NCBI RefSeq assembly: GCF_040359615.1
Contig: NZ_CP132942.1
Span: forward strand, 620,001 to 684,000
Length of the DNA stretch: 64,000 bases
Direction of reading: 5' to 3'
Source: Tunturibacter psychrotolerans
GTDB lineage: Bacteria > Acidobacteriota > Terriglobia > Terriglobales > Acidobacteriaceae
Both the position numbers and the translations under genes were made by a program. Under the pieces are notes generated by a model. The model was not told the DNA's origin. It did no database searches and saw only the letters and a list, made by a program, of their open reading frames with translations. Positions 1-8,881 of the stretch are shown here, piece by piece; position 1 is the stretch's first letter; every line of letters begins with the position of its first letter.

Positions 1-168
1 TCGCCGATGCACTCATCAACAAATGAGATCAAGGCTAGTTGCCGAGTGGTCGGCTTGTCGGACAAGTGACGTCCGGTAGTTCCTTGAAAACGGGGGCTTC
101 GGCAACTTCGACTATCTCGGACTCTAAGCTGCCCACCACCCAACAACCGGTGGGATACACTTATACCT

Positions 169-622
169 GCAGGCGGCTGGATGATCGCTGCCGCCTTCAC
201 CCAAAAGGTGTTTGGCGGGGGAGGAAAGTCCGAACTCCGCAGGGCAGTGTGCCGGATAACGTCCGGGACGGAGGTTTCAAGACCTCTGGACGGCAAGTGC
301 AACAGAGAATGAACCGCCTCAGGTTGGTGATTTACTTCGGTAAATCCGTTAGCGGCTTGGGGTAAGGGTGAAAAGGTGCGGTAAGAGCGCACCGCGCGGC
401 CAGTAATGGACGCGGCAGGGTAAACCCCACACGGAGCAAGACCAAATAGGCAGGGATCTCGCCGCTCCTCTTCAGGCGGCGTGAGCGTATCGGCCCGATG
501 CGCCCAGGCGGAGAGACTCGAAAGAGAGCCGAAACTTGCGGGTAGGTTGCTAAAGCGCCGCAGTAATGCGTCGCGTAGAGGAATGATCGTCTAAAACAGA
601 ATTCGGCTTACGGGCCGTCTGC
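169..622 (+). ncRNA. rnpB: RNase P RNA, bacterial type A
   Basis: Catalytic RNA of ribonuclease P, which trims tRNA 5' leaders. The diagnostic core GAGGAAAGTCCGAACTCC lies at about 219-236 and the conserved 3' segment ACAGAATTCGGCTTACGGG at 596-614. The P1 helix pairs 169-177 with 614-622 with one G-U, which fixes both ends and gives about 454 nt, normal for type A. No protein gene overlaps it. A short hairpin-forming stretch (about 131-154) lies just upstream, where the promoter should be, but I see no convincing -10/-35 pair. Confidence 0.96.
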
Positions 623-675
623 AAACCTATGGCCTCGAAATCGCTCAAACGGTTTCGGGGCCGTCTCATTTTCCT

Positions 676-854
676 GCGTATTTTTTTTGGATGTGGTGGA
701 GAGGCGTTTTTGCTGGGTTTTTTGCGAATTATGGTTGCGTAATGTGGTGTTTTGGATGGTGAAACGTGGTGACGTTGTGGTGTTTTGCGTGGCTGGAAGA
801 GCACGCTTTTGGGCGACGAAAAATACGCCAACTTTTTGAGATTTATTTTTAGCG
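676..854 (-). repeat. C/A-rich intergenic element, copy 1
   Basis: On the minus strand this interval is rich in C and A and very poor in T, with many ACCAC and AAAACACC words. It starts at the ruvA stop codon with a block (812-854) that reads GGCGTATTTTTCGTCGCC in part: a GGCG/CGCC hairpin with a T-rich loop. A matching block and C/A-rich body recur at 23318-23515. The apparent open frames through it are explained by the lack of T, and therefore of stop codons, so I do not call a protein. Function unknown; it could be a structured RNA, a REP-like repeat or a 3' UTR module. Confidence 0.6.
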
Positions 855-1448
855 GATGGCGGCCATGGCGGCGCGGAAGAGAGTTTCGAAGTCGTGGGCG
901 GCGTTGGGGTCCTTGGTGATGGCAGTTTCGATTGCTTTCTGAGCGATGGGGCGGGGGTAGCCGAGGTTGACCAAGGCGGAGAGGGCATCGTCGCCTGCGG
1001 GGCCGTGGTGTGGGCCTCCGGTGGTGGTGGGGATGGCGGTGGCGAGGTCGTCGAGTTTGTCTTTGAGTTCGAGGACTACGCGTTCGGAGGTCTTTTTGCC
1101 GATGCCGGGGATGCGGGTGAGGGTGGCGTGATCGCCGGAGCGGATGGCGGTGATGAGACGGCTGGCGTCGATGCCGCTGAGGACCGTGATGGCGAGCTTG
1201 GGGCCGATGCCGGAGATGGTCAGGAGCTTTTCGAAGAGGCGCTTCTCCTGAGTTTCAGAGAATCCGAAGAGGGCGATCTGGTCTTCGCGGACGTGGGTGT
1301 GGATGTGAAGCGTGGCTTCGGTGCCTTCGTTGGGCAGCGCGGAGAAGGTGGCGACGCTGATGGTGACGTCGTAACCTACGCCAGCGCACTCGAGGATGGC
1401 TTGATTGGGAGTCTTTGAGAGGAGGCGTCCGCGAAGGTGGGCGATCAT
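849..1448 (-). CDS. ruvA: Holliday junction DNA helicase subunit RuvA
   Basis: RuvA binds four-way Holliday junctions as a tetramer and loads the RuvB motor for branch migration. The 199-residue product has the normal family length. It begins MIAHLRGRLLSK, the expected N-terminal OB fold; the middle carries helix-hairpin-helix motifs (GIGPKLAITVLSG and IPGIGKKTSERVVLELKDK), and the C-terminal RuvB-binding helices (ALVNLGYPRPIAQKAIE) are present. An in-frame upstream ATG exists but would add 19 unrelated residues, so I use the ATG at 1448. It is divergent from the RNase T2 gene, with 65 bp between the starts. ruvB and ruvC are not in this window. Confidence 0.95.
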   Translation of the reverse strand: MIAHLRGRLLSKTPNQAILECAGVGYDVTISVATFSALPNEGTEATLHIHTHVREDQIALFGFSETQEKRLFEKLLTISGIGPKLAITVLSGIDASRLITAIRSGDHATLTRIPGIGKKTSERVVLELKDKLDDLATAIPTTTGGPHHGPAGDDALSALVNLGYPRPIAQKAIETAITKDPNAAHDFETLFRAAMAAIR

Positions 1449-1513
1449 GCTGTTGGTGATTGTAGCGTGTTGGTTTGGGTTTGTTCGGTGGTGCTGCATT
1501 AGCATGTTGGCTT

Positions 1514-2164
1514 ATGAAGACTTTCTCTGTGCGGCGTTTTATGGCGACCTGTCTGCCATTGCTGGTATTGGTGGCTTGTTGTTTGCGTAGCGGTGCTCAG
1601 GAGAAAGGAGAGCCGGGGAAGTTCGACTTCTATCTGATGAATCTTGCGTGGGGACCGGAGTTCTGTTCGGTTCCGGGGGCGGGTTCGGAGTGTAAGGCAC
1701 CACGTGGATTCGTGCTGCATGGGTTGTGGCCGCAGAACTACAACGGATCGTATCCGGTGAACTGCGCGGAACGTTCGGGGCCGTCGCACCCTGAGCTGAA
1801 TTTAGATATCACTCCCGACCTTCCGCTGCTGGATCATGAGTGGAAGAAACATGGGACGTGTACGACGATGTCGCCGGAGGAGTTCTTTGGGTTGGAACAT
1901 CAGGCGTTTCATTCGGTGAGGATTCCGAAGAAGCTGCGTGATCTGAAGCACGAGGAGCCGTTGAGGCCGAAAGATATCCTCCATTTGTTTGCGAAGGCTA
2001 ATCCTTCGTTCCCGCAAGGAAGCATCGTTGTGAGTTGCGCGAAGGAACGGCTGACAGCGGTTGAGGTTTGTCTGGCGAAGGATGGATTGTTGCCGATTTC
2101 TTGTCAGGGTCTGCACGGATGCGATTCGGAGGCCGTGAAGATTTTGCCCACTTCAAGAGAGTGA
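1514..2164 (+). CDS. Secreted RNase T2 family ribonuclease
   Basis: A 216-residue exported endoribonuclease. RNase T2 enzymes cut single-stranded RNA through 2',3'-cyclic phosphates using two histidine motifs. Both are visible: CAS1 as FVLHGLWPQN and CAS2 as HEWKKHGTC. A signal peptide (roughly residues 1-30: basic start, then CLPLLVLVACCL) indicates secretion to the periplasm or outside. Several cysteines around the active site fit the disulfide-bonded fold. The start at 1514 is preferred because it leads straight into the signal peptide; an ATG nine codons on (1541) is possible. Likely a nutrient-scavenging nuclease, which is an inference. Confidence 0.9.
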   Translation: MKTFSVRRFMATCLPLLVLVACCLRSGAQEKGEPGKFDFYLMNLAWGPEFCSVPGAGSECKAPRGFVLHGLWPQNYNGSYPVNCAERSGPSHPELNLDITPDLPLLDHEWKKHGTCTTMSPEEFFGLEHQAFHSVRIPKKLRDLKHEEPLRPKDILHLFAKANPSFPQGSIVVSCAKERLTAVEVCLAKDGLLPISCQGLHGCDSEAVKILPTSRE

Positions 2165-2217
2165 TCGCGTGAACCCGATATTCATGAGAACCCTTTCAAA
2201 GAGGTAGAACTTCACAC

Positions 2218-2757
2218 ATGAAGAGACAGGACATAGTTTTTCTAGCAAGGATTCTCGTTTTCGTAACTCTTCTGACACATGGAGTGAGCGCTTTTTCTGC
2301 TCTGAAACCGCCCAGCCCTTATATCGATGTGGGGGCTTGTCCTTTCGAATGCTGTGTCTATCGGAAGTGGCTTGCAGAGAGAACAGTGGTGGTCTTTGAC
2401 CAGCCCAATGGCAAAAAGGTCTCTCAACTTGCGAAGGGAGAGTGGGTTCAGGCGCTAGATGGTGCAACATATTCCATACCGTTGCGGATTGTTGCGAGCC
2501 GTGATGTTCCAGAGGCCAGTATTCATCCAGGGGATGTTTTCTACGTTCTTCATTACGAAGGGGAGTCTTATTGGCTGATCTGGTTTAACGGGAAGACTTA
2601 CGATGCGGAGGCAGGAGACAAACGTCAACCGAAGACCACGTGGTGGGTCCGGGTTAAACGAACGGATGGATCAGTCGGTTGGGTTAAGGCAGGCGGCGGC
2701 GCCTTCAGTAATCAGGACCAATGCGGTTCAAGCCCTTCAGCTAATGTTTCCCCCTAA
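2218..2757 (+). CDS. Secreted SH3-like domain protein
   Basis: A 179-residue protein with an N-terminal signal peptide (residues 1 to about 25, core VFVTLLTHGVSAF). The middle part (AERTVVVFDQPNGKKVSQL...GEWVQALDG) and the end (WWVRVKRTDGSVGWVKAGGG) look like two bacterial SH3-type repeats, which often bind cell wall or peptide ligands. A CPFECC cysteine cluster follows the signal peptide. The start has a plausible AGAGG ribosome site about 12 nt upstream. It follows the RNase T2 gene by 53 bp on the same strand and could share its transcript. Exact function unknown. Confidence 0.75.
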   Translation: MKRQDIVFLARILVFVTLLTHGVSAFSALKPPSPYIDVGACPFECCVYRKWLAERTVVVFDQPNGKKVSQLAKGEWVQALDGATYSIPLRIVASRDVPEASIHPGDVFYVLHYEGESYWLIWFNGKTYDAEAGDKRQPKTTWWVRVKRTDGSVGWVKAGGGAFSNQDQCGSSPSANVSP

Positions 2758-2772
2758 GATCAACACCAAGGG

Positions 2773-3795
2773 CTATAAGGTTTGCAGATAGCTTAGAAGG
2801 TTTTTGAAGTAGAAGGCTTGGTCGTCCCACATGCAGAGATGGCTGCCGTCGGGGCAGATGAAGGAGGATGCGTTGGGCATGAGGGTGGCCATCTTTGTCA
2901 TGTCCTTGGGGTCCATCTCGTCGTAGCGTGCGCCGATGGTGAGGGCTTTGGTTTTGATCTCGTGCAGGCGGTCCCAGCGCTCCCAGTCTTTGAGGTTGCC
3001 GGTGACGACGAACTCGCTGACGCCCTGCATCTGGTTGTAGATCTTTTGATTGGAGTGGCGGAAGGCGCGGTCGACGGGCTCGGGCCAGGGTTTGGTGCGG
3101 CAGATCATCTGAGGGTAGAGCTCCGTCATCATGATCTTTTCGTATTCGGGGGAGTCGTAGGCGTTCTTTGCTTCGAGTGCTTCCAAAGTCCTGAGAGAGG
3201 TTGGGGAGAGAAGCTGGTGCTTCAGTTTGGCCGTGCGCTTGAGATAAGACTGCGTACCGGCGGTCATGTTTGAGATGACGAGGCCCTTGAGGTGCTGCTG
3301 GTATTTGAGGGCGTACTCGATGGCGAGGATGCCGCCCCAGGAGTGGCCGTAGAGGACGAACTGATCGAGCCCGAGGCCGCGACGCACCTCTTCGACTTCT
3401 TCGGTGTAGCGGGCGAGTGTCCATAGGGAAGGGTCGTCGGGCTGGTCGGAGTTGTTGCAGCCGAGTTGGTCGTAGTAGTAGATCTCGATGCCTGCGTCGG
3501 GCAGGAAGGACTCCATCGCTTCGAGATACTCGTGACTGAAGCCGGGGCCGCCGTGGAGCAGCAACACCTTGGTGGAACCGCTGCCGAGCCGCTTGGTCCA
3601 CACCTTGTACTTGCCTTGGACGACAGGAACCATACGGATTCCTGCAGTGCGGATACCCTGCGGATTCAGAGTGTCTCTAGGCGGCGCGGTGTAGCGAGAC
3701 AACTGCGGGGTGGAGACAGATGCCAGGGCTTTATTGCCAGTCGCGGTGGCTAGTACGGATGCAGCGGTTGAAGCCAGGAAACTACGACGATTCAC
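2773..3795 (-). CDS. Tat-exported alpha/beta hydrolase, proline iminopeptidase-like (S33)
   Basis: A 340-residue alpha/beta hydrolase of the prolyl aminopeptidase family, which removes N-terminal proline from peptides. Visible motifs are the oxyanion loop HGGPG, the nucleophile elbow GHSWGG, and a late acid and histidine (ARYDEMDP and PDGSHLCMW). The N-terminus MNRRSFLASTAASVLA is a twin-arginine export signal, so the enzyme probably acts in the periplasm. It is convergent with the SH3 protein gene (15 bp gap) and divergent from coaBC. Substrate is inferred from family; other S33 hydrolases share these motifs. Confidence 0.85.
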   Translation of the reverse strand: MNRRSFLASTAASVLATATGNKALASVSTPQLSRYTAPPRDTLNPQGIRTAGIRMVPVVQGKYKVWTKRLGSGSTKVLLLHGGPGFSHEYLEAMESFLPDAGIEIYYYDQLGCNNSDQPDDPSLWTLARYTEEVEEVRRGLGLDQFVLYGHSWGGILAIEYALKYQQHLKGLVISNMTAGTQSYLKRTAKLKHQLLSPTSLRTLEALEAKNAYDSPEYEKIMMTELYPQMICRTKPWPEPVDRAFRHSNQKIYNQMQGVSEFVVTGNLKDWERWDRLHEIKTKALTIGARYDEMDPKDMTKMATLMPNASSFICPDGSHLCMWDDQAFYFKNLLSYLQTL

Positions 3796-3955
3796 GAACG
3801 CCCCTTGAGTTGATTTCGCGGGATGATTGTGTGCGATTCAACGGTTCTTGTTTGAAATCATATCGAAAGTGGGATTGGGTAGACGGGCTCTGTTCTCGGA
3901 AGTGGCTTCGGTACGATAGAGTTGTGTGCTCGAGATGGTAAAGAGAGAAGAAGAT

Positions 3956-5233
3956 ATGAAGGCAGAACGTATCAAGGTTACGGTTGGGGTTTGCGGGGGG
4001 ATTGCGGCCTATAAGTCTGTGGAGCTGGTGCGGCTGTTGCAGGATGCAGGGTACGACCCGCATGTGGTGATGACGGCTGCTGCGGAGAAGTTTGTGACTC
4101 CGCTGACGTTTGCAGCGATCTCGGGGCATAGGGTGATTACTTCGTTGTGGAGCGAGGAGGCCGGGACGGGTTCTGCTGAGGAAGATCCCGAGGCCGAGCA
4201 TAGCAGCGTGGAGCATATACAGGCGGCACAGTCGACGAGGCTGCTGGTGGTGGCTCCGGCGACGGCGAATATGCTGGCGAAGTTTGCGCATGGACTGGCG
4301 GATGATTTTCTTTCGACGATGTATTTGGCAACGACGGCTCCGGTGATTGTGGCTCCGGCGATGAATGTGAATATGTGGGAGCATCCTGCAGTGCAGGCGA
4401 ATGTGGCCACGCTGCGGGCGCGGGGCGTGAAGGTGATTGAGCCGGGGAGCGGGTATCTGGCGTGCGGGATGGTGGGGGGTGGACGGCTGGCTGAGCCTGC
4501 GTCGATTGTGACTGCGGTTGCGGAGATGTTGGCTGAAGATGCGAGAGATGACGCAGGGCAGCAGGGGCGGCGGGATTTTACCGGCGAGGTGGTGCTGGTG
4601 ACGGCGGGTGGGACGCGGGAGCCGATCGATCCGGTGCGGTATATCGGGAACCGATCGAGTGGACGGATGGGATATGCGGTCGCGGAGGCGGCGATGCGAC
4701 GGGGGGCGAGAGTGGTGTTGATTAGTGCTCCGACGACGCTGCCTTGTCCGGCAGGTATTGAGGTGGAGCAGGTGGTGAGCGTGGAGGATATGCGGGCGGC
4801 TGTGATGGCTCAGCTGAACGAGGCTACGGTGGTGGTGATGGCTGCGGCGGTGAGTGACTATCGGGTGAAGGATGTTGCGGACCGGAAGATGAAACGCGAT
4901 GGGGCGCAGGCGATTTCGTTGGAGCTTGCGGGAACGGTAGACATTTTGCGCGAGGTGGTGGGGCGGCGGCGGGATGGGACGCTGGTGGTCGGGTTCGCGG
5001 CGGAGACCGAGGATGCGATAGCGAATGGGCGCGGCAAGCTGGAGCGTAAGGGCGTGGACGCGGTGGTGGTGAACGATGTTTCGAAGGAAGGGATTGGGTT
5101 CGATTCGGAGCAGAACGCGGGGAGCTTTTTGACGAAGGATGGGATGGTTGAGTTTCCGGTGATGAGCAAGGCGGAGATGGCGGAACGGATCCTGGACGAG
5201 GTGTTGAAGCTGCGGGTCGGGACTGCTCATTGA
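3956..5233 (+). CDS. coaBC: Bifunctional phosphopantothenoylcysteine decarboxylase / phosphopantothenate-cysteine ligase
   Basis: Two consecutive steps of coenzyme A synthesis: CoaB ligates cysteine to 4'-phosphopantothenate and CoaC decarboxylates the product with FMN. The N-terminal CoaC half has GVCGGIAAYKSVEL, the catalytic-His region SVEHIQAAQ, PAMNVNMW and the cysteine lid GYLACGMVGGGR. The C-terminal CoaB half has VTAGGTREPIDPVRYIGN and AAAVSDYRVKD. GTG 3926 and ATG 3935 are also in frame, but the purine-rich GAGAGAAG just before ATG 3956 and the family N-terminus favour 3956 (425 residues). No rpoZ lies next to it, unlike in many bacteria. Confidence 0.95.
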   Translation: MKAERIKVTVGVCGGIAAYKSVELVRLLQDAGYDPHVVMTAAAEKFVTPLTFAAISGHRVITSLWSEEAGTGSAEEDPEAEHSSVEHIQAAQSTRLLVVAPATANMLAKFAHGLADDFLSTMYLATTAPVIVAPAMNVNMWEHPAVQANVATLRARGVKVIEPGSGYLACGMVGGGRLAEPASIVTAVAEMLAEDARDDAGQQGRRDFTGEVVLVTAGGTREPIDPVRYIGNRSSGRMGYAVAEAAMRRGARVVLISAPTTLPCPAGIEVEQVVSVEDMRAAVMAQLNEATVVVMAAAVSDYRVKDVADRKMKRDGAQAISLELAGTVDILREVVGRRRDGTLVVGFAAETEDAIANGRGKLERKGVDAVVVNDVSKEGIGFDSEQNAGSFLTKDGMVEFPVMSKAEMAERILDEVLKLRVGTAH

Positions 5234-5324
5234 GGAGATATCTTTGGGTGTGCGGTGGTGGTGTGGGGCACAAATCGTGGCGGGCGGTGCATTCGGGGCG
5301 CGTCAACTAGTAAACTAACGGCAC

Positions 5325-5960
5325 ATGAGTTTCCGCAAAGCAGTTCTCCTTCTTGCCTCCGTTGCCGTTGTCAGTACCGCCTCCGCTCACGCACAGTTTG
5401 GCGTTTATGGCATGTTCACCGTTGACCGGCTGAGCAATATTCAGTCTTCGCCTCTGGCGCCGCCGCCATTTATAGATGGGAAATCTGCGGCGGTCACCAA
5501 CACGGTGGATCCACTGGGTGGGACGGGCGGAGTCTACTACGACTTCAAAAAGGTTGGACCGTTCACGCTGGGGGCGGATTTGCGCGGCACCATTCTGACG
5601 ACCAAGCGAGGCGCAGACGTCAACTTCAACGCCAGTGGAACGCGCATCTACTCAGTACTCGGAGGGGTTCGCGGCGTCATTCATACACCGAAGAACTGGC
5701 TTAAACCTTATATTCAAGGTTCGGTTGGACTTGGTCGGAGTGACTATGGTCTCTCGAATACCACATCCACCGGCCAGGATATCCTTTACAACAACTTTGA
5801 ATATGAGGGATTGGCGGGGCTGGATATCAAGCTGCTGCCCGTCCTTGACTACCGCGTCGCCGAGTTCGGCTATGGGGGTCTTGATCCCTTCGGCAACAAT
5901 AGCCATAACTATCCGATCAAACAGGTCAGCATGGGCTTCGTGTTCCATCTTCCGTTCTAG
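5325..5960 (+). CDS. Outer-membrane beta-barrel protein
   Basis: A 211-residue protein with a clear signal peptide (MSFRKAVLLLASVAVVSTASAHAQ) and alternating amphipathic strands typical of a small eight-stranded porin-like barrel. It ends VSMGFVFHLPF; the terminal phenylalanine is the usual BAM assembly signal. Glycine and aromatic residues recur (GGTGGVYYDFKKVGPFTLG, YIQGSVGLGRSDYG). It lies 27 bp upstream of nadD on the same strand, but no functional link is evident. Ligand and role unknown. Confidence 0.8.
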   Translation: MSFRKAVLLLASVAVVSTASAHAQFGVYGMFTVDRLSNIQSSPLAPPPFIDGKSAAVTNTVDPLGGTGGVYYDFKKVGPFTLGADLRGTILTTKRGADVNFNASGTRIYSVLGGVRGVIHTPKNWLKPYIQGSVGLGRSDYGLSNTTSTGQDILYNNFEYEGLAGLDIKLLPVLDYRVAEFGYGGLDPFGNNSHNYPIKQVSMGFVFHLPF

Positions 5961-5987
5961 TAGCGACGGTTCGCGAGAGAATAGTTC

Positions 5988-6587
5988 ATGCGCGTAGCTC
6001 TCTTCGGTGGCAGTTTCGACCCGCCGCATCATGGTCATCTTGCCATCGCTACGGCGGCGGCGAATGCGCTTCGACTGGATTCTGTTTTGTTCGCTCCTGC
6101 GGGCCGTCAGCCCCTGAAGCTTGATGGGACGGTCACTTCTTTTGAGGACCGGCTTGCGATGGTCGAGCTTGCGTGCCTTGAGGATTCTCGATTTACGGCA
6201 TCGGAGATCGATGCGCCCCGGGCCGACGGGTTGCCGAACTACACGGTGGAGACTTTGAGCGAATTAGAGCGGAGGATGCCGGAGGCTAAGCGCTTCAATC
6301 TGGTGGGAGCGGACAGTTTCCTGAGCCTGCCGCGATGGCACGAGCCAGCACGCCTACTGGAACTGGCTGAGTGGATTGTTGTGAGCCGGCCAGGGTTCGA
6401 GATTGGGAGCCTCTCTTTGTTGGGGCTCGATGTGCATCAGCAGAGCCGTGTACACGTTCTGAACAACGTTCATGAAGATATTGCCGCGACCGGACTTCGC
6501 GGTCGACTGGAGACGGGTGATCCTTGTCGCGATCTGATCGCGCCGGCCGTTTTGGATTACATACAGAGCCACCACCTTTACCAATAG
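5988..6587 (+). CDS. nadD: Nicotinate-nucleotide adenylyltransferase
   Basis: Adenylates nicotinate mononucleotide to deamido-NAD, a required step of NAD synthesis. The 199-residue protein starts MRVALFGGSFDPPHHGHLA, carrying the family signature GGxFDPxHxGH, and has NLVGADSFLSLPRW in the middle and the C-terminal PAVLDYIQSHHLY. It heads the conserved nadD-rsfS-rlmH neighbourhood, interrupted here by one methyltransferase gene. Confidence 0.95.
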   Translation: MRVALFGGSFDPPHHGHLAIATAAANALRLDSVLFAPAGRQPLKLDGTVTSFEDRLAMVELACLEDSRFTASEIDAPRADGLPNYTVETLSELERRMPEAKRFNLVGADSFLSLPRWHEPARLLELAEWIVVSRPGFEIGSLSLLGLDVHQQSRVHVLNNVHEDIAATGLRGRLETGDPCRDLIAPAVLDYIQSHHLYQ

Positions 6588-6740
6588 CGCGAATCCATTT
6601 AGTTTTCGAACGGGAGAGAAACTTCGTTTTTCTCCGAAACTTTCTTGAGCAGAAGTATGTCTGTACAGATGTGCGCCTAACCAGCGTCCCTTTTATTTGT
6701 TGGATCCATTGCACTCGCAAGAGCAGAATTGTGATATTTG

Positions 6741-8132
6741 ATGACAGAATTTTTGACACTCCCCGCCCTTCCTACCTTTCGCGATCCTGCGGGCAGCGTC
6801 GAGGTTCGTCCTGACGGAGCATACCGGAGCATTTACGCTCCTTTCGACACAGAGATTCTCGCCTTCCTGGAATTGCCGCTCGCGTCCGAACTGGTCGCGC
6901 AGGGACGGCTTGTAGCCAGCGAGATCGTTTCGGGGACAGATGCGGAGACGCTGGTGCTGCGCCATCCGCGCATTTCGTTTCAATCCTATCCCTGGGAGTG
7001 GAGTCCGGGGATGTGGCTTGCCGCGGCGGAGCTTACGTTGACTCTGTGCAGCGACCTGGTCAAGGACGGTTGGCAGCTGAAGGATGCAACGCCGCTGAAT
7101 GTGCTGTTTCGAGGAGCACGGCCGGTCTTCGTCGATGTGCTTTCCATCGAGCGTGTCGATCCGCACCAACCAATCTGGCTCGCCTATGGCCAGTTCGTTC
7201 GGACGTTTCTCTTGCCGATGCTGGCTCACTCACGTCTGGGATGGCCGCTGCAACTTTCGCTGACGCGCCGCGATGGATATGAACCGGAGGAGGTCTATCC
7301 CGCGCTCTCGTTGGCTTCGCGGATCACGCGACCTGCGCTGTCAGCTGTCACGCTCCCTTCTCTGTTGGCGAAGACAAAGAAGGGAAGTTCCGGCGCGGTT
7401 GCAACGCGATCGGTAAAGGATCCCGGTCTTGCGAAAGAGATTCTGCTCAGGACGTTGAAAACTCTACTGAAGCAGATGCGGAAGGTGACACCGGCTCATC
7501 GCTCCTCGACCTGGTCGGATTATGCTGAGACCGCGAACCACTACAGCGACGACGATCACGAGGAAAAGCGAAGGTTTGTGAGGGTCGCACTGGGGAAAGC
7601 ACGGCCTTCGAAAGCGCTCGACGTGGGTTGCAATACGGGGGTTTACTCAAACCTGGCGGCAGACGCGGGAGCCGAGGTGGTATCGATCGACACCGATCTG
7701 CAGGCGGTCGATCGTTTATTCGCGGGTCTGAAGGTGAGCGGGAAGAACATTCTTCCGCTCTGTGTCGATCTTGCACATCCTACCCCGGCGGCTGGTTGGG
7801 AGAATCGCGAGAGCGCGTCCTTTCTGGATCGCTGTGTCGGCCAATTCGATACCGTGATGATGCTTGCGGTGTTGCACCATCTACTGCTTCACAACCAGAT
7901 ACCAATGAAGAGTGTCGCCGCGCTCTGTAGCAAGCTGACCACGCAACACCTGATCGTGGAATGGGTGCCACCGACGGATCCTAAATTTCAGGAGCTTCTC
8001 CGGGGCCGTGCGGCACTCTACGAGCACATTACCGAGGCATCCTTTCGCGAGGCCTTCTATGACGACTTCTCAGTCTCTGAGGAGCTGACTCTGGCCAATG
8101 GTCGAATCCTCTTTCACCTTCGAAAGAGATAG
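6741..8132 (+). CDS. SAM-dependent methyltransferase with N-terminal kinase-like region
   Basis: A 463-residue protein. The C-terminal half is a class I SAM methyltransferase: ALDVGCNTGVYSNLAADAG (motif I), VSIDTDLQAVD (motif II) and FDTVMMLAVLHHLL (motif IV). The N-terminal half holds LKDATPLNVLFRG followed by PVFVDVLS at about residues 112-134. This resembles the D-x(4)-N ... D catalytic and metal-binding pattern of protein-kinase-like phosphotransferases; that reading is my inference. The overall build recalls NoeA-like methyltransferases. ATG 6741 is preceded by an in-frame TTG at 6738. It sits between nadD and rsfS. Substrate unknown. Confidence 0.75.
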   Translation: MTEFLTLPALPTFRDPAGSVEVRPDGAYRSIYAPFDTEILAFLELPLASELVAQGRLVASEIVSGTDAETLVLRHPRISFQSYPWEWSPGMWLAAAELTLTLCSDLVKDGWQLKDATPLNVLFRGARPVFVDVLSIERVDPHQPIWLAYGQFVRTFLLPMLAHSRLGWPLQLSLTRRDGYEPEEVYPALSLASRITRPALSAVTLPSLLAKTKKGSSGAVATRSVKDPGLAKEILLRTLKTLLKQMRKVTPAHRSSTWSDYAETANHYSDDDHEEKRRFVRVALGKARPSKALDVGCNTGVYSNLAADAGAEVVSIDTDLQAVDRLFAGLKVSGKNILPLCVDLAHPTPAAGWENRESASFLDRCVGQFDTVMMLAVLHHLLLHNQIPMKSVAALCSKLTTQHLIVEWVPPTDPKFQELLRGRAALYEHITEASFREAFYDDFSVSEELTLANGRILFHLRKR

Positions 8133-8272
8133 CGCGGGCTTCTGCATTGGCTTGAAACCCGCTTGTTGCGGAGCGGGAGCTCGCCCGTCTGAGAGATACG
8201 AGGTCGTTATCGTCCGCGTAAAGGCTGGCTTCTGGAGGCGCGACCCGCTACCATGGAAGTCCAAGGAGTCTC

Positions 8273-8839
8273 ATGCCCTCAATTGAAAGTAACCAATTGC
8301 TGCTCGCCGCCGCGGCCGCGTGTGAAGACAAGAAAGCTGAAGATATTCGCATTCTCGCGCTGGATCCGGCCGAGAGCGGCCTGACCGATTACTTCCTGAT
8401 CTGCAACGGAACCAATGAACGGCAGAACGTGGCGATCACAGATGAGATCGAGCTTCGCCTGAAGCGCGAGTTCGGTGTTTATCCCAACTCTGTCGAAGGG
8501 CGTCGCCAGGGTGAATGGATCTTGATGGACTATGTCGATTTCATCGTTCATGTGTTTTCGGCCGAGAAACGCGCGTTTTACGGTCTTGAGCGACTGCGAA
8601 AATCAGCGACTACGATCAGTGTGGCCGATCTTGATGCAGAGGTAGCCGCCCGTATCAAGGAAAGTCGCGCCAAGACGACGGTCAAAAAAGCGGCTGTGAA
8701 GGTCGCGGCTAAAAAGGCTGTTAAGAAGGCTATTGTGGCCGCTCCCAAAAAGGCAGCGACTAAGAAAAGCACCTCGAAGAAGACGGTGGCCAAAGCTCCG
8801 GCGAGAAAGACGCCAGCGAAGAAAGCTCCAAAGAAGTGA
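8273..8839 (+). CDS. rsfS: Ribosomal silencing factor RsfS with lysine/alanine-rich tail
   Basis: RsfS binds L14 of the 50S subunit and blocks subunit joining when nutrients are scarce. Residues 1 to about 120 are the normal domain (KKAEDIRILAL, TDYFLICNGTNERQ, GRRQGEWILMDYVDFIVHVF). After that come about 55 extra residues of repeated AAKKA, KKAP and ARKTPAKKAP words, like a histone-H1 or nucleic-acid-binding tail. Family members are usually 105-130 residues, so 188 is long. The frame stays open without interruption and the gene keeps its usual place before rlmH. Confidence 0.92.
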   Translation: MPSIESNQLLLAAAAACEDKKAEDIRILALDPAESGLTDYFLICNGTNERQNVAITDEIELRLKREFGVYPNSVEGRRQGEWILMDYVDFIVHVFSAEKRAFYGLERLRKSATTISVADLDAEVAARIKESRAKTTVKKAAVKVAAKKAVKKAIVAAPKKAATKKSTSKKTVAKAPARKTPAKKAPKK

Positions 8840-8881
8840 TCTCTTGATGCTCGATCGATGAGCGGTAGATTCTGACTAAGT

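Noticed and set aside
39..365. Plus-strand frame of 108 codons overlapping the RNase P RNA
   Set aside because: It runs into the rnpB core, has no ribosome site and no protein-like pattern.
550..988. Minus-strand proline/lysine-rich frames through the C/A-rich element beside ruvA
   Set aside because: The strand lacks T and so lacks stop codons in every frame. The apparent MAYF...PKS similarity with the copy near glyA follows from the conserved DNA block.
3782..5230. 482-codon frame antisense to coaBC
   Set aside because: Arg/His/Pro-rich low-complexity translation, no ribosome site, fully shadowed by coaBC.
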